Position numbers and translations under genes: made by a program. A DNA stretch of 64,000 nt. It comes from Nageia nagi (lineage: Eukaryota; Pinophyta). The notes beneath the pieces are model-generated. The model saw nothing but the letters and a program-made list of their open reading frames with translations, searched no databases and was not told where the DNA came from. The stretch is from the NCBI GenBank assembly GCA_050084985.1, contig JBITNC010000001.1:32302001-32366000 (forward strand), read 5' to 3'. Positions 49,603-59,066 of this stretch are shown here, piece by piece; positions within the stretch are counted from its first letter, which is position 1; each line of letters begins with the position of its first letter.

Positions 49603-49795
49603 AAGGTTAGGGTTAGGGTGTAGGGTTAAGGTTATAGTGCAAGGTTAGGGTTAAGGTGTTACAAGTTAGGTTGTGGGTTTAGGGTTGGGGTGTGTGGTGT
49701 GGGTTAGGGTAAAGCAGTTAGGTTTATGATGCAAGGTTAGGGTTAGGGCATGTGGGTTAGGGTGAAGGGGTTAGGGTTGGGGTGTGTGGTGTATT
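49603..49795. repeat. Interstitial telomere-like tract
   Basis: Degenerate tandem runs of GGTTAGGGTTAGGG, with variants GGGTTTAGGGTTGGGG and GGTGTGTGGTGTGGGTTAGGG. Both TTAGGG and TTTAGGG (the plant telomere unit) are present, on the G-rich plus strand. A sub-block with GGTTGGGGTGTGTGGTGT is itself repeated (about 49684 and 49776). Confidence 0.85.
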
Positions 49796-50249
49796 ACAAA
49801 TGCTACTAGTGTACCATTTGAGCATTGGCTTTGTATTATTCATGAATGTTATTTTAGGTTAATCATCATCATAATTATGCTTGCCTCTTACTCACCAAGC
49901 TTGTCTCCTACTCACTATGCTCGACTCTTGGTTATAAATATGGAATGAAGATAATAATTAAATTTCAAGGACTAATATTATAGAATAAAAGTGCAACTAA
50001 AAAAATATAGTAATAGGGAGAAAGTACTAAAAAGTTGAAATGAAGTTGACATGTGTAAGGTAAGTCTTTTTTTTTCCACTAACATAAGAAGTAACCAAGA
50101 TTTTAAGATCATTGTTAACTTATTTGGCAAATGTAAGTCTCTTTTTTTATCTAACATTTCTTTTTCTAAAACCCTAACCAAGTTTGTCTAACTCAAAGGC
50201 TTGCGATCAAGCATTGTAATTTTTATCTATGAATTTAAATATATATCAA
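49796..50249. other. Gene-free AT-rich sequence
   Basis: No feature recognised. Confidence 0.35.
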
Positions 50250-50480
50250 CGAACCTACACCACCAAGTTGAGGGTTCGAATCCCTATGCAAGCAAATATG
50301 AATGATGTTGACAAAAGGTCGATCAAAGGTGTCATGGATTATAGGGTTCAACATTCACATGAGAGAAGAGGAAACTTGATGCAAAGGTGGATTATAAAGA
50401 GGAGGAAGGGGGAATTGAACAGTCATCTACGAAGTGACAGGTTGCTAAGGGTGTTTGTGTGGAGTCTTCTTTGGAGGTTA
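50250..50480 (+). other. Copy 1 of a repeated module: B-box-like motif plus short ORF start
   Basis: GGTTCGAATCC at 50273-50283 is a perfect tRNA B box. An ATG follows 25 bases after its first base (50298). The open stretch reads NMNDVDKRSIKGVMDYRVQH then SHERRGNLMQRW. Both the motif and the peptide match copy 2 at 52610 (SIKGVMDYRVQHSHERR against PIKGNADYWVRRSHDKD), with the same 25-base spacing. No matching A box is visible at the normal distance, so a functional tRNA gene is unlikely. Confidence 0.6.
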
Positions 50481-50484
50481 TAGA

Positions 50485-51870
50485 TGCACAAGTGAGAGTT
50501 GTGGCACCAGGGAATGGTAATGCTTTTGTCAATGTAAGTTCTAAGATCATTTTTTTTAGGGTTTAATATTTTTATTTTTTATTTTTTTTATCATTGTTTG
50601 TGTTGCAAGGTTGTTGTGTAGTAAACTATGAGTATAGTATTGCTCAGATTATAAAATGCATGGAATGGGAACTTTTCATGGTGTTCCAATCGTAGTTATT
50701 AGATTAAATAGTAAATCGTATTGAAAAAGATTTTGAAAATTTGTACAAGGAGTTAGATTGAGGCACCATTGATTATCAATTCTTCCACATGTTATCATTA
50801 TCTTAAAAAAGAGTTAATTCATCATAAAATTCATATATTACTAGCCAAGGAGTGCAATATCTAAATCCTCTAGAATACATTGTTAAGGGCCCAAGAAATT
50901 CCTCTTTGAGAGTAAGAGAGTTTGTTATGTCTATCCTAAATTTTCTTTGATAGAAATTTTTATTAACAAAAATTGACAATTCCAATGGAGGAGATAAGAC
51001 TTATTTATTTATTTTTTCACTTCTATTTTTATTTCAAATGCATTTTCACCAAGGAAAACTAAACTTATCTTTTCATCTTTCCATTTTCAAAAAAAGACAA
51101 CTATACATATAAAGATAAAGATAAAATCACTTTACGTATTCCTTTATTCTAGTATTTTATAAAATATAAATAAGTGATAAGTTAGGGGACCTATCACTTT
51201 CACTGGATTATTATACTAGGTGATCTAAACTTCCTATTAACCATGTACTTTCATATATTCATCCCAAATTTTCTTATACATGCATGTAGTCAAGGAGTCT
51301 ATCATTTCCTTTGAGAGTTTATCTTTTGTTGTAAATACATTTCTTTTTTATGGGTATTCATTTATGTACTAGTTTAGGTTGTTAAATCTACCTTCTTAGA
51401 TGCACCAACTCGGCCAAAATTGTAATACCACGAAGTCATTCTTTTAGGAACACAAATTTTAAGTATTTTAGATGCATTAAGGGCTCACAAAGATCTCATC
51501 TACCTTTACACAATTATGATTTTTTTGCATGTCTTTTGTTGGAGTAGAGACCAATAAGGAGTTATTGTAAAGCCAAATTTTTGGGTCATTTTTGTTTCCT
51601 CACCTTACAGCTAAAACAATATACAAATGAGGGTAAAATCAAACCATGGTATTATGAGCTTCTGTATTGCCCATGAGTCTTATTAAGTGCATAATATTCA
51701 TGTTGAAGGATGTCCATGTAGATCTCAATTTTGGGGAGGCGTTTGGTAATGTTGTATGTGAACCCTCCAAAATCATATCTCATTTCATGTTATGGTGTTA
51801 AAGAAGATAAAGTTCTATTCATGGTTGGTTGTTTGATGAAATGATAAAATTTGATAAATATTTGGGTTTT
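50485..51870. other. Gene-free AT-rich sequence
   Basis: Nothing on either strand could be supported as a gene or repeat. Confidence 0.4.
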
Positions 51871-51879
51871 CATATGGAG

Positions 51880-51975
51880 AGTTGGTGAGAATGGGTGTTG
51901 AAATCTCTCGGATGTAAAAGGTCAAGTTCAAATCTCACTACCCCTCGAGTGTAAAAGAATACAACAAAGAATATT
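51880..51975 (+). mobile_element. Probable tRNA-derived SINE fragment
   Basis: TGGTGAGAATGGG at 51883-51895 resembles an A box, and GTTCAAATC at 51926-51934 is a perfect B box about 43 bases on. No poly(A) tail or target duplication was found, so only the head of an element may remain. Confidence 0.4.
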
Positions 51976-52001
51976 ATTAGTTTCTAGCAGGAGTAGACGA
52001 G

Positions 52002-52330
52002 GCTAGATGCAAGGCTTGACTTAACTTTAATGGAAGAGATATCTTGATCACAACATTGGGGCTAGATGCAAGTATTGGATGACTTTAATAGAATAGACAC
52101 TTCAAATTGCAATATCGAAGCTAGATGCAAATCTTGAATGACTTTGATAGAAGAGACAATCTAATTACAACATTGAAGCTAAATGCAAATTTTGGATGAT
52201 TTTGATAGAAGAAACAACCTAATTATAACATCAAAACTAAATGTAAATCTTAGATGTTTTCAATGAAAAAGACATCTTAATTGTAACATCAAAACTAAAC
52301 ACAAATCTTTTTGATAGAAGAAACACCCAC
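52002..52330. repeat. 58-bp tandem array, about six units
   Basis: The word GCTAGATGCAA or its variants starts units at 52002, 52061, 52120, 52178, 52236 and 52293, a period of 57-59. Each unit continues with (T)CTTGGATGACTTTGATAGAA, then GAGACA and CTAATTACAACAT. Similarity falls from left to right. Confidence 0.9.
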
Positions 52331-52609
52331 CATAGCCATAACCATCACATCTAAACTAAAAATAAAGATTATTTAAAATAAAATTAAATATCTTAAAAAT
52401 AAAATAATTTGATAAAATCTAATACCTTAATTGCCCCACCTCATCCATTAACAAACCCCAAACAAAATTTGACACGTAAATTCGATTAAAAGGAATATAA
52501 TCTTTTCTTTTCACCAGCGAAGACGAACCCTGAATTTTGCTTCTGCTCAGGGCTTTCTTCAATGGCTGCTACACCTGCACAATTTCCTAGGTTTTCCACT
52601 TCTTTTCTT

Positions 52610-53320
52610 TTCTCAACCAACCTACACTACCAGGTCGAGGGTTCGAATCCCTGTGCAAGCAAAGATGAGCGATGCTGGCAGAATGCCGATCAAAGGCAAC
52701 GCGGATTATTGGGTTCGGCGTTCGCATGACAAAGATAGGGTTAAGAGGACCTCCTCTGATCATATCGATGATGCCGAAACATTTGCTCCTCGTCCTTCCA
52801 AGGAATAAAAAACAGGCAATTTTACAAGGATGAAAAATTCGATGACAGAGCATTAGTCACGAGAGACGTATGGATAGGGATGGCAATAGAAGAGATAGAG
52901 ATCAGGATTATAGAAACAGGAAGGAGAAAGAGGCGAGGGTTAGGGATGAGGGTTTGGATGGAAGGAATGAAGAACACCAATCTCATTACGACGAGGATGG
53001 AGCAAAGAGAGGAATGGATGTATCTGTGGAGAGGAGTAGAAGGTTCGTGAGGGTTCCAAGGAAAGAGAAAGGGATAAGAGACCCGGTGATGGTAGATATA
53101 GGGAGAGGTCTCTCAGTTTGGATGATGGGGTTAAGAAGGATTTACATTCGCAGGTATTTAGGGAGAGTAGGGAACCACATCCGAGTCTACCTGCAACCAC
53201 ATTCAAAACACTGCACACCCTTGGATTTGACAGCATCCAGGGGTTCTCTTACTTACCCTAACAGAATTGCACATCCCAGCTTTAATATGTCTAAACACAG
53301 ACATATTTATAAGCTCTGAC
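52610..53320 (+). pseudogene. Copy 2 of the module and an R/D/E-rich reading frame, unrecognised
   Basis: GGTTCGAATCC at 52640-52650 precedes an ATG at 52665 that opens MSDAGRMPIKGNADYWVRRS, HDKDRVKRTSSDHIDDAETF and APRPSKE before a stop. In another frame from 52870, 149 codons read MDRDGNRRDRDQDYRNRKEK then EARVRDEGLDGRNEEHQ, charge-rich text like the N-terminal parts of some splicing factors. A further frame continues with ERSLSLDDGVKKDLHSQ. Alternation of frames suggests one broken coding sequence. I cannot name the protein. It ends about 150 bases before the VPS50 start codon. Confidence 0.45.
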
Positions 53321-53474
53321 TTAGGGTCGCTTGCATAATTCTCCATCTTTGGATCTTCTGTGCTTCGAATTGGAATATTCTGGATAACCTGATCCGGAAT
53401 ATGTCAAACGGGACTCGAATGTGTGACCTGGAACTGAACTATTAACTTCTATTTATTGAACAATCTTAGCTGAA

Positions 53475-56400
53475 ATGGATATCAAGAAGGTGGGAGAAAA
53501 GCTTTTGAGTTCGGTCAGATCGTTTAATTTCCTGTCCGCGCCATCGGATCGTCCTGAGGTGTGTTGATCTTTAAAGCTGAAGCTTAAATTTAAATAAATA
53601 TTTTTTTTTTCCTTTCATATGGAATTTTGTGCAGTGATCGTTACTTTTTTACATACATTTTTACTTTTGGTTAAATTTATCCAGAGGTTTTCAGTTTAGC
53701 ATGAATTCATATATCGATATGTACTTTATCTTGAACATATTGAAATGTTTACTCTTTAGCTACAATTTAATATGCAGTATTGCACTTTAGCTTAAATTTA
53801 TGCAAAGGTGTTCAGTTTATATGTTTTATTCAAGTGTAAATTTAGTCAGAGGCTTTTACTTGAATTTCCGGATATTGGAGAGATTTTCACTTTGACAGAA
53901 ATATATGCTTAGGTTTTCACCTAATCTTAGATTCACAAGGAAGTTTTTACTTTAGTTTCAACCGTTAGCCTGTTGCAAATGTGTTCTATAGTGGTACTGT
54001 GGTAAACCATACTTTTATGTTGTTATTTTGTGGTTATGTTTGTTTTCAAGCTAGATTTGGGTGCGTGTAGGGAGAAATGATTGTAATTAGGATGTGAAGT
54101 TATCAACTTTGCATTGGGTGTGTGGTGAGAAATGATTGTAATTAGCATTTGAAGTTCTTAACTTGGTGACTATTTTCAGGGACAAGGATTTTTGTGTGGA
54201 TTGGGGCACTGGCATTGCCGTGTTTTACTCTTTTTTTGAGTTATCTTTATGCCGCTTGAGAATTAAGACTTTAAGATGGTTTGTGTTTGGTCTTTATTTG
54301 AACTTGAAGCATTCATGTAATTCCCAGGTCTATGGATTCAGCCTTTTATAGGTCCACATTCACTATTAGGTAGTCGGCTTTTTATAGGTCGACATTCACT
54401 ATTAAGGAACTGGGTGATACAGTTTCCACCAATGCTCTTGCTGGAATTTGGAAGTTCAATAAATTGAGCCTTGTCTAGCATTTGAAAGTTAACGGGTTGA
54501 TTATGCTTGAAAACTGCAATCTTGATATTTCTGTAAAAATATTGATGATATGAGGTACTCACAGGATAACATTTTCTAAGGATTAAAAGCTTTGGAGATT
54601 GTGGTGTTTAGTTCTGAATGCTGTGTAACTGTAACATCAAGATAACATTTTCTGAGGACTAACAGCTCTGGAGGATGCATGCTGTTTAAAAATACATAAT
54701 ACTTGGTTCCAAGTTGTAAGTAGCTGTCTTGTGTATATTGGGCAGTAGCATGAGTGATGCTTGGCATAATGTCAATAAGCTATAATGTCATAACTTTGCA
54801 AACTCTGGAGAAAGGTTTTGAAACACATTTTGCAACGTTTGAAATCTTACAAAATTGAATTAGACGCAATTTAATTCATCAAACATCTAGCATTAACAGT
54901 GACCAATGTAGGTCATTGGGACTCAAAAATACATCCAATTATAATATAAACCCTTAAATGTCATTCCTATCATTGGAAATTACCTGTATTACAGTACATA
55001 TTAGAATTTTTTAATAATAACTTTTGTGGGTGGTAAGTGTCGTGACTGTTAGCATTTGAGGTGACAATCTGTTCTTGTCAGTCTCTCTTTTCTTTTATGA
55101 ATGAGTTTTTTACTGTACGCATCATCATTACATAAACATGCCTTTTCTATATCCATGTATAATCAATGTTTCTTCATATTATGAATTGTGGATTTTTGAA
55201 ATAATTCATTATGATTATTCAAAGATATATATGCTTGAAGTGGAAAGCATTCCTCTCAAGGCTAAAGGATTGGAAAATAAATACTGATGGCTTTGCACTC
55301 TTTATGTGTCTGGGATGAAGGTTGTAGTAGTATAGGACTTTTACGTATTTTTTGTTGTCCTGAGTTGCCTTTTCATTTGGTTCATACTATGGGAATGCCT
55401 GTAGTAGGTTTTCAACAATATGAACAGTGGATTTCTTGTACCTGTGGAAATTGCTTTAATTCATAGCTTTACTTATGTTCTTAGTTCTTTTTTTAATTTT
55501 CATTAATACGGACACATATAAGATTCGAGGGAGATGGAATTTATGAGTTAGCTTTATAAAAATAGTTAAACACTTACCGATGCAAATATATAGAACTAGA
55601 ATGGATGTTTTTATCTCTATCACTAGTTCTTCCTCTTGAGCTAAGGCCAATGTCTTGATTACATGAAGGTCGAATTATTACTTTATCCTTTGAAATCATG
55701 CTCTATGAATGGTTTATTGTACTTGTCTCTATATGTGATATATTGCACACCCACCACAAGTACTATTATCCAAACCTAATGAACTATGTTAGTACAACCA
55801 AAATGCAACACCAGACCATAGATGCCATGCATGTGCTTGACCGAACAGGAAAATATGCTTTTAATAGAATTATGCAATAATAAAAATTATCTAGCATTCT
55901 TCATTCTTAGGCAAAGATGTTTTTGGCTGTAGGAATTTGCATTGAAGACCTTTGCTCTGATGAGAATAAATTTATAGAATCACATTTTCCACTTTTTAAC
56001 AATTAGTAAGTAGATGAAGTTTGATATTCATATCTGAAAGCACTAGAATTCTGGCTGGTTGTGGAGAGAATATTTAACAAATTCTCACAATACTGTTTCT
56101 TCCTTTTTGAAGTCTACCCTAATGCTAAGTACACTAATTTTTAAATTAAAGGATAACATGATAATTAGTTGGAGTCAATTTTTAAATTTACTCTTACCTT
56201 CTTCCATCGTAAAATCATTTTGTTTGGTATTTATTTTATGAATTTAATATTCTGATATGTTCTTATATATATTCTTATAATGATTTCTTTTTCGGGTCCC
56301 AGCTCGTGTAGCAGCAGCTACGGCTGTTGCAAGAGCAGTTGCAGGGCTTCCTCGTCACCAAAGGCTAGCTTTATCATCGAGTTCCAGTGGCTTGGTTTCT

Positions 56401-58091
56401 CCATATGCTAGTGTGTTTCATGGTCAGACTGTGGAGCGACCTGCGGAAGAGTTTTATGAAGAGGTGCTTCTTTATTTGTATTGTGCCTTTGATGTTACAC
56501 AATTTTTAACCTTATTATTAAAAAAATGTTTATCACCTCATTATGAAAATTTGATGCCAAATGTGGAACATCGATTGTGTTTAGCTTGTATTAGATAGGT
56601 ATTCGGGGGAATTCTTTTTTAATGCCAGTAAAAATTTAATTGTACAATTAACTTTCATCATAAAAAAGTGTTCCCACAGGATTTCAAGAACCTTTGGAAT
56701 TTGCAGCCTCTAGTTTAGTAGATAGGTTAAGGTTATGAATAGTTCTTGTCCTTTATGGTGACAGCAAAAGACATTTTTTCAGAGGGGGGTGAGATTTTCT
56801 TTATGAATATTTTTGTTGATAATTTTTGCAATGTTTTTGTTCAACAAATAATATATATCAATTGCTGGCATAACACAGATTATGGGTTGTTATTTATGTT
56901 GATTTGATATTTCTGTATTATTCTTTTCAATTTGCTAGTGATTTGTGACTTGACTTTGTGCAAGATTTTTGACCCAGTCAGACATACATTGGAAAACATT
57001 CCAACTGAAGAAAATGAGCTAAGCAATTTTGAGAAAAAGGTAGGAGATTCACTTTTTATAGATGACATGCCATATTTCTTATCCTCTCAATGGGGCATAA
57101 AGGTTGCCCTTTTACCGTGAAGGTGTAAACTTCTTGTATAGATTCCTTCCAAGTTCAATATAATCTACAGTACAGATCCGAAATAGACATTTGAGTACTT
57201 ATAAACATTGGGTTGTAATGGACTTCTACACAGCAACAGACCAGGATTTAAATCTGATATCTGTAGACTATAACCAGTAAATGATGTTACTTTGAGACTG
57301 GTAAGTGGTAACATATTTATCTAGGGACTATCGAAGCCTAAATCTGAGACTTGTTGAGATGAAATGGAATGTGGATAAACAAGATCTTTGCAAATGAAAT
57401 GAAATGATTTTGGTGACTTTTTGCAAACCTCAAATTCATTCCAAGGGGTTAAATATTGATTGATATGCCTCAACCTGCATAAGTAGCAACACTTTCCGCT
57501 CATGTAAATTGGCCTTACCCTATATTAATAATATCCTATGTTTTGTTCAAGTCTTGGGGATATGGGTCTTAGTTGTGATCACCTAAATTATAGTTAACAT
57601 GAACAAAATGATGTATAAATGAAGATTATCAAACTAGTTTTCATGCCTTCAAATAATAGAAATAGTACTCTATATTTTGCTTTTGCAAAAAGTAATTCAT
57701 ATCTAGAGTATTAGATTGTTTTTCTTTATAAATGCAATAGAAAGAAATTTTACTAGTGTCGACTCGTAGACCATAGCAGGTAGGTGGGACTCGAAATTTA
57801 AGATAGGCAATGATGCTCTTCACAAAACAGATGAGTGACAGTAAAAATGAAAGTTAAAATTAGAAAAGACAGGTTAAAATGCTCTAAATTTGCAGCTTTC
57901 TTATGGATAACTTTGCTGTATCAAACATCTTTTGAAAGTTAAACTTGGTACATTCTAGTTTTATTGTACTTGTATCTCATATGTTGTCTATTTTTGGTAA
58001 TTTTCCTCTCAGGTTTCTCAAAGGTTAGTGCAATTAGATGTTGTTACGGAGCAATTATCTCGTGAAGTAATAGAACACCATGAGGAATTGG
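53475..58091 (+). pseudogene. VPS50: VPS50/syndetin-like gene, first four exons only
   Basis: VPS50 (syndetin, human CCDC132) is a subunit of the EARP tethering complex in endosomal recycling. Exon 1 (53475-53558, 28 codons): MDIKKVGEKLLSSVRS then SAPSDRPE, then a GT donor. Exon 2 (56296-56463, 56 codons): VPARVAAATAVARAVAGLPR, HQRLALSSSSSGLVSPYASV and EEFYEE. Exon 3 (56965-57039): IFDPVRHTLENIPTEENELS then NFEKK. Exon 4 (58013-58091): VSQRLVQLDVVTEQLSREVI and EHHEEL. Exons 1-3 end in phase 0, as drawn. Homology places the exon 2 start at 56296, but the preceding dinucleotide is GG not AG; using the downstream AG at 56301-56302 would hit a stop. Roughly nine tenths of a typical protein is missing beyond 58091. 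It could be a live gene with a remote 3' part, but a truncated pseudogene is favoured. Confidence 0.8.
53559..56295 (+). other. Intron 1 of the VPS50 fragment
   Basis: A 2.7-kb intron without recognisable genes. It holds small local duplications: AGAAATGATTGTAATTAG (54072 and 54130), TTTTATAGGTC(C/G)ACATTC (54345 and 54380) and GATAACATTTTCTRAGGA (about 54565 and 54640). Confidence 0.5.
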
Positions 58092-58535
58092 GTAAGCATG
58101 CTTCAATGCATTGTGACTTAATGACAGTCTTTATCAACTAGTTATTCAGCCTTTTCAAAGATCTTTAGACGTGCATCTCTGGAAATAGTTTTCACAAAGA
58201 TTAAAAATACAGTCATAGTTCATTATAACCACAACTTTCACATTCCCATGGTAAAAATTATAAATATTGAAGCCTACCATAAATATTTTATTTAGATCAA
58301 AAGAACTTTGGGATTTGATAGAAAATAAACATGTAGAATTTGCATATTAAGAAACATATAATGCACTCACTCAAGCTCGTAACGATTTTATTGAAAGAAA
58401 ATTGTAAGATGGATAAAATAAATCTTATTTTTCATTCTAAAGGTAGTTGATTAATCAATTTTTCAAAGGATTGTGGCAATAGCTTACTTAAATCAAGAAA
58501 GAGAGATTTTACAGCATAAATCAACTACTAATTGA
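58092..58535. other. Intron-like sequence after the last VPS50 exon
   Basis: Starts with the donor GTAAGC and holds no further exon. The next VPS50 exon should encode (V/M)KGMNLVRELE-like text, which I did not find up to 59066. Confidence 0.45.
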
Positions 58536-58539
58536 TCCT

Positions 58540-58650
58540 CCCCATGTTGGTTGGGGGGTATGAGCACATGCTCCAGCCCCCCCCCCCCCCCTTCCCCATG
58601 ATGGTTGGGGGGGGTAGGACCACATGCTCCACCCTCCTCTCTCCCCACGT
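58540..58650. repeat. Short copy of the palindromic minisatellite
   Basis: Contains CCCATGTTGGTTGGGGGG, two cores (GAGCACATGCTCC and GACCACATGCTCC) and a run of C of about 18. The spacer words CATGTTGGTTG and CATGATGGTTG match those in the 37.5-kb array, 21 kb away. Confidence 0.85.
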
Positions 58651-59066
58651 TGGTTGAATGTCAAAGAGATAGGATGCTATGAGAATTCTTCAAAGGTGAT
58701 TAGGACAAGATCAAAGTTGTACATTACGTTCAAAGAGATAAAACAAGTTCTCATAGCAGTAACTATAATGAAATATAAAAAAAATGAAATAGGTTTGAAT
58801 CAATGGAGAAAAGCCAGCTAATAAAAAGAACGACTCCTCAGAATATGATGAGTTAAAGATGCAAAATGTATCTTAGAAGCTTATTTTCGAACACAAACAA
58901 TTAAAGAAATCTCCTATGATCATTAATCATGACGAACAATTAAGAATTGTGGTTATTGTGCTAGAAAAGAGGCAGTTGTATTAATCAAGCGATCAAATTT
59001 ATTGAATTTTTATAATTATACATTCCATTAGATGATTGACTAGAAAGAAGTTAACAGAAAACTCAC
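58651..59066. other. Interval where the two converging genes are both lost
   Basis: No exons of VPS50 (plus) or of the glycosylase (minus) can be recognised. No other gene is visible. Confidence 0.4.

Noticed and set aside
50273-52650. tRNA genes at the two GGTTCGAATCC words
   Set aside because: No A box at the normal distance, no cloverleaf and no acceptor stem on either copy, so only the B-box word is present.
52940-53236. Minus-strand open frame of 98 codons rich in L and S
   Set aside because: It is the complement of the charge-rich plus-strand frame; leucine/serine richness is the usual shadow of R/D/E-rich coding.
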